Both the position numbers and the translations under genes were made by a program. Below the pieces are notes generated by a model. The model saw only the letters and a program-made list of their open reading frames with translations. It was not told where the DNA came from and made no database searches. From positions 1-30,722 of the forward strand of contig DASUWS010000045.1 of assembly GCA_036378295.1 (NCBI GenBank): a stretch of 30,722 nucleotides of DNA. Reading direction: 5' to 3'. Positions within the stretch are counted from its first letter, which is position 1. Every line of letters begins with the position of its first letter. The DNA is from DAHUXT01 sp036378295. Its GTDB lineage: Bacteria; Chloroflexota; Ktedonobacteria; Ktedonobacterales; JADMIN01. Below, piece by piece: positions 1 to 6,408 of this stretch.

Positions 1-102
1 AGCGCGGATGTGGAACGCGCGCACGAAACGCTCATGGCTCACGGCGCGCATACGATCAAGCGCGTGGGCACCTGGACGAGGGAGAACCTGCCCGAAGAGT
101 AG
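1..102 (+). CDS. C-terminal end of an unidentified protein (partial)
   Basis: Only the last 33 codons are present, ending in TAG at 100-102. The reading frame runs from base 1, so the start lies outside the window. The peptide begins SADVERAHETLMAHGAH and ends in ENLPEE, a charged hydrophilic tail. An Ala/His-rich helix followed by a short strand resembles the end of general-stress (YflT/DUF1269-like) proteins, but that is a guess from a very short piece. A hairpin at 137-174 would end its transcript about 35 bases after the stop. Confidence 0.5.
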   Translation, partial: SADVERAHETLMAHGAHTIKRVGTWTRENLPEE

Positions 103-136
103 CCAATCGGGCTGACACATCCCGACAGAGAAAGAT

Positions 137-174
137 CGAGCCGCCGCTTTCACACTCGGAAGAACGGCGGCTCG
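137..174. terminator. Hairpin, probable bidirectional terminator
   Basis: A perfect 10-bp inverted repeat, CGAGCCGCCG (137-146) and CGGCGGCTCG (165-174), encloses an 18-base loop. Read on the minus strand it is followed by ATCTTTCTCT, a weak T-rich tract. It lies 35 bases past the stop of the left partial gene and 31 bases past the stop of the small minus-strand ORF, so it could serve both converging transcripts. Confidence 0.5.
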
Positions 175-204
175 TGGATATACGTGCGCACGCGCGTCAG
201 ATCA

Positions 205-426
205 TCACTGGCAGGAGTTCAGCGACCAGTTCGCTGGGCCGCTCATATCCCACTTGATGGCCAGATTGTTCTTGATAACCCAGCCAGTCATGCCACACAA
301 TGCCTGGTTCGTAGCGACAAAGCCCAGCTTGGTGAGCTCGCCGCTCATGAATGTCTTCACCGATGACGCCGTTCCCGGACTGCACGTGGGTTGCGAGAGA
401 ACCGTCTTGCCCCCACAGGTATTCAA
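205..426 (-). CDS. Short hypothetical ORF, possibly a gene remnant
   Basis: A 73-codon frame opens with TTG right after an in-frame TAA and ends in TGA near 205. The last 50 codons use mostly G/C in third position (for example the stretch GWVIKNNLAIKWDMSGPANW) and look coding, whereas the first 20 do not. The frame in an adjacent register stays open from 556 to 197, so a frameshifted older gene covering 205-556 is possible. I see no convincing ribosome binding site and recognise no family. The hairpin just downstream is the best argument that something was transcribed here. The rest of the 103-613 spacer holds that hairpin and the DnaA-box cluster. Confidence 0.25.
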   Translation of the reverse strand: MNTCGGKTVLSQPTCSPGTASSVKTFMSGELTKLGFVATNQALCGMTGWVIKNNLAIKWDMSGPANWSLNSCQ

Positions 427-548
427 TGATGTTTACACGGTTTGGCGCATGCGGACAGTCGAGGGGAAAAGCAGACCCACCATACACGATGGCAAGGGAA
501 TCCGAGAGGGCGCCAGGACATGGAGAGACTATAGCTGTGAAGTACAAG

Positions 549-592
549 TTATCCACAGGGTGAGTGGGGGTTATCCACAGGAGTTATCCACA
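549..592. promoter_or_regulatory. Cluster of three perfect DnaA boxes
   Basis: The 9-mer TTATCCACA, a perfect match to the DnaA-box consensus TTATNCACA, occurs at 549-557, 571-579 and 584-592, all in the same orientation and spaced 22 and 13 bases apart. All three are preceded by G, and the first two are followed by GG. The cluster is intergenic, just past the 3' end of purE. No dnaA, dnaN or AT-rich unwinding element is visible beside it. It may be part of an origin, a DnaA-titration or reactivation site, or a DnaA-controlled promoter. Confidence 0.7.
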
Positions 593-595
593 ATG

Positions 596-629
596 GCAGT
601 CGGGCAGCTTTGGCTAGCCGCCCGACTGC
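596..629 (-). terminator. Hairpin overlapping the purE stop codon
   Basis: A perfect 10-bp inverted repeat, GCAGTCGGGC (596-605) and GCCCGACTGC (620-629), encloses a 14-base loop that contains the purE stop codon (614-616). There is no T-tract on the minus strand, so it is a weak intrinsic terminator or an mRNA 3'-end stabiliser. It lies only 3 bases from the last DnaA box. Confidence 0.45.
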
Positions 630-1114
630 TGAGTGCGCAGGGCAACGTTCTTCTGGCGTGAGGCAATCGCCATCTCCGCCTGATAGGCGATCATCTGCTG
701 CTGCAGGTTGGAGTCGCTCGCCGCGAGGATGCGTACCGCGAGGATTCCGGCGTTACGCGCATTGCCGATGGCGACCGTGGCGACCGGTATCCCCTGGGGC
801 ATCTGCACGATGGAGAGCAGCGCATCCAGTCCGCGCAAATACTCCGTCGGTACGGGCACACCAATGACTGGCAGGGGGGTATGCGCCGCCAGCATCCCCG
901 GCAAGTGCGCCGCGCCACCCGCACCCGCGATGATGACACGCAGCCCGCGCGCGTGCGCCGTCCGCCCATACTCCGCCATATCGTCTGGTGTGCGGTGCGC
1001 CGAGACGATGCGCATCTCATATTCGACCTGGAAACGGTCGCATATCTCCGCCGCGCCGCGCATCGTCGGCAGATCAGAGTCGCTGCCCATCACAATGCCT
1101 ACCACCGCCGTCAT
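614..1114 (-). CDS. purE: N5-carboxyaminoimidazole ribonucleotide mutase (class I PurE)
   Basis: This cytosolic enzyme interconverts N5-CAIR and CAIR in purine biosynthesis, the step after PurK. At 166 residues it has the normal length of a class I PurE. Visible signatures are the N-terminal nucleotide-binding GSDSD (residues 10-14), SAHRTP (38-43) with the catalytic His40, and the glycine-rich GAGGAAHLPGM loop. The ATG at 1112-1114 is preceded by an AAAGGA ribosome binding site about 10 bases upstream. The last residues (LRTQQSGG) are encoded within a hairpin stem. No purK is present in the window. The downstream sensor gene on the same strand is upstream in transcription order and 133 bp away, so purE probably has its own promoter. 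Identification is secure. Confidence 0.95.
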   Translation of the reverse strand: MTAVVGIVMGSDSDLPTMRGAAEICDRFQVEYEMRIVSAHRTPDDMAEYGRTAHARGLRVIIAGAGGAAHLPGMLAAHTPLPVIGVPVPTEYLRGLDALLSIVQMPQGIPVATVAIGNARNAGILAVRILAASDSNLQQQMIAYQAEMAIASRQKNVALRTQQSGG

Positions 1115-1152
1115 CCGCTGCCGTCCTTTCTCCGCGAAACCCCCGTATACTC

Positions 1153-1181
1153 AGCGTAATGGTGGATTCATAACGCGTCAA
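1153..1181 (-). promoter_or_regulatory. Candidate purE promoter
   Basis: On the minus strand TTGACG (1176-1181) is followed after 17 bp by TACGCT (1153-1158). The -35 is strong and the -10 weak. A better -10 by sequence, TATACG (1144-1149), lies 26 bp from the -35, which is too far. Either would give a leader of about 30-40 bases before the purE ATG. Confidence 0.3.
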
Positions 1182-1247
1182 GAGGGAGCTTGCGGGCAAT
1201 ACAACAGCCTGACCTATCAGAGCGATGCAGTTTGGCGCGACATATTG

Positions 1248-2990
1248 TCAATCGTTCAGCCAGTAGCTATCGTTCGGCCCTCGCGGAGGCAGCTCGTCCT
1301 GGTTGGGAAAGCCCGGCGACAGCCATCCCGGCGATAGCGAGGAGTCACCCGCCGATCGCCAGCCTCCGTGCCGGCTGCCCGAGACATGCGGGTCCGCGGG
1401 CGACTGGAAGCCGTGTTCACCGCGTCCGGGAATCTCGCTCATTGGCTCATTGCTATGGGATGAGACGGACGGGGACCGCCCCTCGGTGTCCTGGAGCGGC
1501 AGACCGCCAGGCAGACTACTGGGTGCGTCGGTCATGCGCTTGCGCGGGCGAGCCGAAGAGTTATTGGAAGCTGGCCTGGGCAGCACGATGGTGCTCTGCT
1601 CATCCAGCTTGAGCAACTGGCGCAGGCGCTGTGAGACGCCGCCCATTTGACGAATGAGCGGGGTACTGCCCAGATCGTAGCGGCGAGGAACCAGCTGCTC
1701 GCCGAGGTCCGTCTCCATGTGGTCCAGCGTCTCCGCCAGCGCCCTGGCGTGACTCTCCGCCTGCAAACCCTCCTGTGCCAGCGCCCGCCCCTCAGCGAGA
1801 ACCCGATTCATCAGGGTGATGACCTGCCGCGCATGCTGGCGTGTCTCGTCGCTTGCCATGCCGACCGCCGAGGCGCGTACCGCCGCTTCGCGTGCCAGCC
1901 GCAGCGCCGTCTGGAGATCAATCGCGATGCCGGGCTGCGACACCTCTTCCCAGATTGCGGTCGTCGTCTTCCGCAGATCCGACTGGCCGTTCTCCATCGT
2001 CGAGGTGAGCGACTCCAACCGCACCGCACACTGACCCACCTGGCGCGCGGTACGCTGTTGGCGCTGGAGGCGTGTCTGCTGCTGGTGCGCCAGCCGCCCA
2101 AGCTCCGTGGCGGCATGAGCCATCGTATCGAGCTGGCTATCGAGTTGCTGCAGGAGGCGATTGGGGAACCGCCCGGCCACCCATGTACCTACCACCAGCA
2201 CGATCAACCCGACGAGCAGCCCCATCGAGAGCAGCATGATCGCCAGTTGCTTCGGAGCCGCCAACACCTCATCGAGCGGCGTCAGTACGCCCACCGCGCC
2301 AACGAGCACGCCGCTTTGATCGAGCAGCGGCGTGAACGCGGCCACATAACTCGTGCTCCCGATCGTCACAGTGCCGCTATAGGAGGCATAGCACGCCATC
2401 CCACCATCCACGTGCCCGCCACAGGAGCCGAAGATCGCCGCCTGAGCGCCGGAAGGCATCAACTGGCCGGTCGCGCGCGTGTTGGCGATGGCATGTCCCT
2501 GGCTATCGGTTTTGGGCAGATTCGAGGCAACGGACCGCAGCGACGGGTTCTTCGCGTCCGCCAGTTGATAGATTACCGCCTGGTCACCCGTCAACTGGCG
2601 CACGTGATCTACTACCCAGGTATCGTTGACCAGCGGATAGCTGCTGTTCGTGCCGCTGGTCGCAACCAGCCGATGATTGGCGATGGCGGGAAACTGACCG
2701 CGCTCGCTAATCACCTCGCGGGCGATCCGTGCGTTCGTCCTGGCGCTCGCCTCAGCGGCGCTCAGCGCATTGGCACGCGTGGCCGCATACCCCGCGACGA
2801 GAATGACCAGCAAGGTCAGCACCGTCGTGACAACCAGCAGGGGCAAGAATTGCTGGTGCGTATGCAGGCGCCGAAATGCACGATGCTGGGCGGGCGGAGC
2901 GGCAGCCTCGCCAGACACCTGTCTGAGCGGCGATAGCGCTGCGAATCGTGGCGTTCTCCTGGCGTTTCCTGAATTGCTGCTATCCGTCAC
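1248..2990 (-). CDS. Membrane sensor-like protein with extracytoplasmic Cache-like domain and no recognisable output domain
   Basis: The 580-residue protein starts with GTG behind a GAGAAGGGCAGG ribosome binding region. It has a basic cytosolic N-terminus, TM1 at about 49-70, an extracytoplasmic region at about 75-245, TM2 at about 248-273, a long helical cytosolic part (about 280-460, rich in Q, R, L and A) and a disordered Ser/Pro/Gly-rich tail (about 460-580). The architecture, with a PLLDQSGVLVGAVGV strand pattern before TM2, is that of Cache-type sensors of chemoreceptors and kinases. Two cysteines (190 and 200) in the outer domain could form a disulfide. I see neither the conserved chemoreceptor hairpin tip nor a kinase H-box or ATP-binding motif, so the output is unknown. 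It may sense a small ligand or act through its coiled coil. It lies upstream of purE but is probably transcribed separately. Confidence 0.7.
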   Translation of the reverse strand: MTDSSNSGNARRTPRFAALSPLRQVSGEAAAPPAQHRAFRRLHTHQQFLPLLVVTTVLTLLVILVAGYAATRANALSAAEASARTNARIAREVISERGQFPAIANHRLVATSGTNSSYPLVNDTWVVDHVRQLTGDQAVIYQLADAKNPSLRSVASNLPKTDSQGHAIANTRATGQLMPSGAQAAIFGSCGGHVDGGMACYASYSGTVTIGSTSYVAAFTPLLDQSGVLVGAVGVLTPLDEVLAAPKQLAIMLLSMGLLVGLIVLVVGTWVAGRFPNRLLQQLDSQLDTMAHAATELGRLAHQQQTRLQRQQRTARQVGQCAVRLESLTSTMENGQSDLRKTTTAIWEEVSQPGIAIDLQTALRLAREAAVRASAVGMASDETRQHARQVITLMNRVLAEGRALAQEGLQAESHARALAETLDHMETDLGEQLVPRRYDLGSTPLIRQMGGVSQRLRQLLKLDEQSTIVLPRPASNNSSARPRKRMTDAPSSLPGGLPLQDTEGRSPSVSSHSNEPMSEIPGRGEHGFQSPADPHVSGSRHGGWRSAGDSSLSPGWLSPGFPNQDELPPRGPNDSYWLND

Positions 2991-3124
2991 GCTCTGCCTG
3001 CCCTTCTCCCCGTTTCACCCGGCGCGCCTGTTCTTCCTTCTTCGGGCAACGAAATTCCCGCATAGGGACAACCATGTTCAAACATATCCCAAATATGCCC
3101 AGGCAGAGTACGAACCCCCACCAT

Positions 3125-3140
3125 ATGTCATAGATGACAT
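3125..3140. promoter_or_regulatory. Inverted repeat, PadR-like operator candidate
   Basis: ATGTCATAGATGACAT is a perfect inverted repeat with a 4-base centre (TAGA). It also reads ATGT-N8-ACAT, the spacing described for PadR-family operators. It lies in the 494-bp spacer between the divergent sensor gene and the hydroxyacid dehydrogenase gene, and could control either one. The PadR gene of this window is about 11 kb away, so a link to it is speculative. Confidence 0.4.
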
Positions 3141-3151
3141 CTCTGCTGCAG

Positions 3152-3180
3152 ATGCCATAGCAGTGGTGGTTCGGTACAAT
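3152..3180 (+). promoter_or_regulatory. Candidate promoter for the hydroxyacid dehydrogenase gene
   Basis: ATGCCA (3152-3157), 17 bp, TACAAT (3175-3180): four and five matches to the sigma-70 consensus with ideal spacing. It starts 12 bases after the ATGT-N8-ACAT palindrome. A transcript from here would have a leader of about 300 nt. A second -10-like element, TACACT (3380-3385), is nearer the gene but lacks a recognisable -35. Confidence 0.35.
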
Positions 3181-3244
3181 TACATGTGGTCGAGGCGCAC
3201 GGCCGCTGGGGGGATGGTAGTATGCCCTGGCCTGCGTCCATTCC

Positions 3245-3260
3245 ACAGTGTACCGCACGG
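3245..3260 (-). repeat. 16-bp motif CCGTGCGGTACACTGT, copy 1
   Basis: Read on the minus strand these bases are identical to 18990-19005 on the plus strand. The core CGGTACAC/AT also occurs at 3172-3180 and 3377-3385. TACACT resembles a -10 element, so the motif may be a promoter core; here it would drive the sensor gene with a leader of about 250 nt. No good -35 precedes it. Confidence 0.35.
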
Positions 3261-3484
3261 TGCCGTTCCGGAAAGCAAGCTGGGTGACGAATAGCTACGC
3301 GCATGCATGCAACCATACATGCAACCGCGCGAATCCCCCTGCGCGGGCTGACTGTGGCACGGAGAGGCGCCCTGTACGGTACACTGGAGACAGGCCAGGC
3401 AACGCGACGTCGCGTGTGTCAGAGGCAGAACCGCACCCAGCATAAGTGTCGAATACCGCAAAGAAGCAGGAGCGGAGGGAGCAT

Positions 3485-4492
3485 ATGGGCAAGCCAAAAG
3501 TCTTCGTGACGCGCATCATTCCCGATGAAGGACTCGATCAAATCCGCGCATTCTGCGACGCGACCATCTGGGAAGATGAGTTGCCACCGCCACGCGACGT
3601 CATCCTGCGCGAGACGCACGACGCCGATGGGCTGGTCAGCCTGTTAACTGATAAGATCGACGCTGAATTGCTGGATGCATGCCCACGCCTGCGCGTCGTG
3701 AGCAACTACGCCGTGGGATTCGACAATCTGGATATTCCAGCGGGAACCAGTCGTGGCGTGCTGATGGGCAACACGCCCGGTGTGCTGACCGAGACGACAG
3801 CCGATTTCGCCTTTGCGCTGCTGATGGCGGCGGCCCGGCGGATTGTCGAGGGAGCAGACTATGTGCGCGCGGGTAAGTGGAAGACATGGGGACCGATGCT
3901 GCTGCTGGGCGCGGATGTGCATCACGCGACGCTCGGCCTGATCGGGCTGGGGCGCATCGGCGTTGAGATGGCCAGGCGCGCTGTAGGGTTTGATATGCGA
4001 GTGCTCTATTACGACGTCGTCCGGCGTGAAGATTTCGAGCAGCAGTTCGGCCTGACCTACGCCCCCCTGGAGGATGTGCTTGCCCAGGCGGACTTCGTGA
4101 GCATCCACACGCCGCTCACGCCCGAGACGCACCATCTGATGAACCACGAGCGGTTTGCCCGGATGAAGCGCAGCGCGATTCTGATCAACACGTCGCGCGG
4201 GCCGGTCGTGGACCCCGATGCGCTGCTCGAAGCGCTGCAAAGCGGCCAGATCGCCGGGGCCGCGCTCGATGTGACCGAGCCGGAACCGCTGCCCGCCGAA
4301 TCGCCACTCGTCCACCTGCCCAACTGCCTCGTCGTGCCGCACATCGCCAGCGCCAGCCGCGTGACCCGTGGCAAGATGGCTGATATCGCCGCACGCAACC
4401 TGATTGCCGGGCTGAAGGGCGAGCCGCTCCCTACCGGGCTGAACAACGACACGCTCGGCCAGGGGCGCTCGGCACTGCCTCGCGATTGGTAG
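3485..4492 (+). CDS. D-2-hydroxyacid dehydrogenase, glyoxylate/hydroxypyruvate reductase type
   Basis: This 335-residue NAD(P)-dependent enzyme belongs to the D-isomer 2-hydroxyacid dehydrogenase family, closest in feel to GyaR/D-glycerate dehydrogenases that reduce glyoxylate or hydroxypyruvate. The Rossmann motif GLGRIG is at 154-159. The family catalytic residues appear as Arg238 (INTSRG), Glu267 (TEPEP) and His286 (VPHIAS). The usual HIGSA reads HIASAS here, a mild change after the catalytic His. The ATG at 3485 is chosen because GGAGCGGAGGGA stands just before it; an upstream in-frame codon at 3446 lacks such a site. The next gene on the strand is an aminotransferase 168 bp away, and the two could interconvert hydroxy-, keto- and amino-acids, but that is inference. 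Exact substrate unknown. Confidence 0.88.
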   Translation: MGKPKVFVTRIIPDEGLDQIRAFCDATIWEDELPPPRDVILRETHDADGLVSLLTDKIDAELLDACPRLRVVSNYAVGFDNLDIPAGTSRGVLMGNTPGVLTETTADFAFALLMAAARRIVEGADYVRAGKWKTWGPMLLLGADVHHATLGLIGLGRIGVEMARRAVGFDMRVLYYDVVRREDFEQQFGLTYAPLEDVLAQADFVSIHTPLTPETHHLMNHERFARMKRSAILINTSRGPVVDPDALLEALQSGQIAGAALDVTEPEPLPAESPLVHLPNCLVVPHIASASRVTRGKMADIAARNLIAGLKGEPLPTGLNNDTLGQGRSALPRDW

Positions 4493-4545
4493 CATGCGAC
4501 CGGTAGTATCCGGCTGGTAGCAACAGCACGGCACGGTGCGAATCG

Positions 4546-4554
4546 TGCTATCAT
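4546..4554 (+). promoter_or_regulatory. Candidate extended -10 promoter for the aminotransferase gene
   Basis: TGCTATCAT (TGn plus TATCAT) fits an extended -10 element, about 107 bases before the aminotransferase ATG. It follows a GC-rich imperfect repeat (AGCACG at 4525-4530 and CGTGCT at 4544-4549) that overlaps the element. No clear -35 is present. Confidence 0.35.
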
Positions 4555-4660
4555 GCGTCGAGGGGGTAGCGGCGAACACCTCCCGGCCATCCGCCCGTAC
4601 TGGCTGACCGTAGGACTCACACAAACTACTCGCAGTGCCGCGAGTGTTGGAGAAGAAACA

Positions 4661-5857
4661 ATGAAGTTTGCACATCGCATGGGACAATTAGGCACCGAGA
4701 CCGCGTTCGAGGTGCTGGCGCGCGCGAAGGCGCTCGAAGCACAGGGCAAACAGATCGTCCATCTGGAGATTGGCGAGCCAGACTTCACGACGCCTGCTTA
4801 CATCATCGAAGCGGCCCGCCAGGCGCTGGCCGACGGCTATACGCACTATACGCCCGCTCCCGGCATTCCAGACCTGCGCGAGGCTATCGCCCACGACGCA
4901 ACCCAGCGGCGCGGGATCGCATTCACTCCAGAGGATGTCGTCGTCACGCCGGGCGGCAAGCCGATCATGTTCTTCTCCATCCTCGCGCTGTGCGAAGAGG
5001 GCGATGAAGTCATCTACCCCAACCCCGGCTTCCCCATCTACGAATCCATGATCCAGTTCGTCGGGGCACGACCCGTGCCCGCGCAGATCGAGGAGGCACG
5101 CGGCTTCTCGCTGGATGTGGAGAAGCTCTGCGCAAACGTGAACGAGCGGACGCGCCTGATCATCCTGAACTCACCCCACAACCCTACCGGTGGCATCCTC
5201 AGCCGGAGCGACCTGGAGCAGATTGCCGCGACGGTGCTGAAGTATCCCGACCTGATGGTACTCTCCGATGAGATCTACAGCCGGATGCTCTATGGCGGCG
5301 AGCACGTCAGCATCGCCGCGCTGCCAGGCATGCGCGAGCGGACCATAATACTCGATGGCTTTTCGAAAATCTATGCCATGACCGGCTGGCGGCTGGGCTA
5401 TGGCCTTTTCCCGCGCGAGATGGTCTCTGCCATCACCCGGCTCATGACCAACAGCAACTCCTGCACCGCCACGTTCACTCAGATGGCGGGCGTCGCCGCG
5501 CTGACCGGATCGCAGAAGCCATCGGACGACATGGTGGCGGAGTTCCACAAGCGCCGCGATGTGATTGTCGCCGGGCTGAACGATATCCCCGGACTCACCT
5601 GCGCGACCCCAGGGGGCGCGTTCTACGCCTTCCCCAATATCACCGCCACAGGGTTGACCTCACGCGCGCTGGCCGATCAACTGCTCGATGAGGCGGGCGT
5701 CGCGGTGCTGGCGGGCACGGCATTCGGCGCGTTTGGCGAAGGCTACATTCGCCTGTCGTATGCCAACTCCATCGAGCAGATCGAGTTGGCGCTCTCACGT
5801 ATCAAGGCGTGGCTCGCGAGCCGAGAGGTGCGGGTGGGCGAGGCGTCACGCTCATAG
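4661..5857 (+). CDS. PLP-dependent class I aminotransferase (aspartate aminotransferase family)
   Basis: The 398-residue cytosolic enzyme of fold type I transfers amino groups between an amino acid and a 2-oxo acid. Visible residues are Asn174 in SPHNPTGG, Asp203 and Tyr206 in LSDEIYS (pyridine-nitrogen and phenolate contacts), the Schiff-base Lys236 in GFSKIYAMTGWRLGY, and Arg364 in GYIRLSY, which binds the substrate alpha-carboxylate. The pattern fits the class Ib aspartate/alanine/aromatic group, where the name alone does not settle substrate. The ATG at 4661 is chosen because GGAGAAG precedes it by 5 bases; an open frame extends upstream to 4553 but has no such site and overlaps a likely promoter. 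It may be paired functionally with the preceding hydroxyacid dehydrogenase. Confidence 0.92.
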   Translation: MKFAHRMGQLGTETAFEVLARAKALEAQGKQIVHLEIGEPDFTTPAYIIEAARQALADGYTHYTPAPGIPDLREAIAHDATQRRGIAFTPEDVVVTPGGKPIMFFSILALCEEGDEVIYPNPGFPIYESMIQFVGARPVPAQIEEARGFSLDVEKLCANVNERTRLIILNSPHNPTGGILSRSDLEQIAATVLKYPDLMVLSDEIYSRMLYGGEHVSIAALPGMRERTIILDGFSKIYAMTGWRLGYGLFPREMVSAITRLMTNSNSCTATFTQMAGVAALTGSQKPSDDMVAEFHKRRDVIVAGLNDIPGLTCATPGGAFYAFPNITATGLTSRALADQLLDEAGVAVLAGTAFGAFGEGYIRLSYANSIEQIELALSRIKAWLASREVRVGEASRS

Positions 5858-6408
5858 CCCAAATGAATCCCCCAGTAGTCCTGGCCCAATAGCCCCTTGA
5901 ACTCATCAGTCTTTGCACGGATGGGCCTTCTGTGTTATGCTGCCAGCGTACCGGAAGGTCCCCGGAAATTCAGGACTGAGGAAGCGACTTCGCGTCACCA
6001 CGGAGCGACGCACGACACATCCAGAGTAGCGGATGAGTGGTCGCCAGCCCACGAATTGTCCCGGCTACCATTCCGGGAGTAATCACTGATGCAGCCGGAA
6101 ACCACAGGATGTGGTTGCCCCCTGAGCTGCAGATGATTCCCTGGTGTGCTCGTCTGTTCGGCTGTTTGGACTCAGCGGGGAGATTATGACACGACGACAG
6201 CGCTCCACAATGCTCGCCGGATCGCTGGTGCGTTTGTGGTGCTGGTGATGCGATCTGATCTTCGACGCTGAAGAATGCTGAAGAATGTCGTATGCAAGTG
6301 TGGAGTTACGGGTGCAAAGGAACCGTGTCTGACGAGGCGAGGCAGGGAAGCACGTTTCAACGGCTATGCCGGACACACGGCGCCGAGCAGTCTATCTAAG
6401 GAGATTCC
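5858..6408. other. 551-bp spacer without a convincing gene
   Basis: Small open frames here have atypical composition and no ribosome binding sites. Visible items are a possible promoter TTGCAC (5913-5918), 17 bp, TATGCT (5936-5941); a 7-bp inverted repeat AACCACA/TGTGGTT with a 3-base loop (6100-6116); and a tandem pair of CTGAAGAATG (6268-6287). A small RNA or a long leader of the kinase-like gene at 6409 is possible but unproven. Confidence 0.4.

Noticed and set aside
1647..2936. Plus-strand open frame of 429 codons
   Set aside because: It is antisense to the sensor gene; the composition is shadow-like and no family is recognisable.
6083..6376. Minus-strand 97-codon frame in the spacer
   Set aside because: Ser/His/Thr-rich composition, no ribosome binding site and no recognisable motif.
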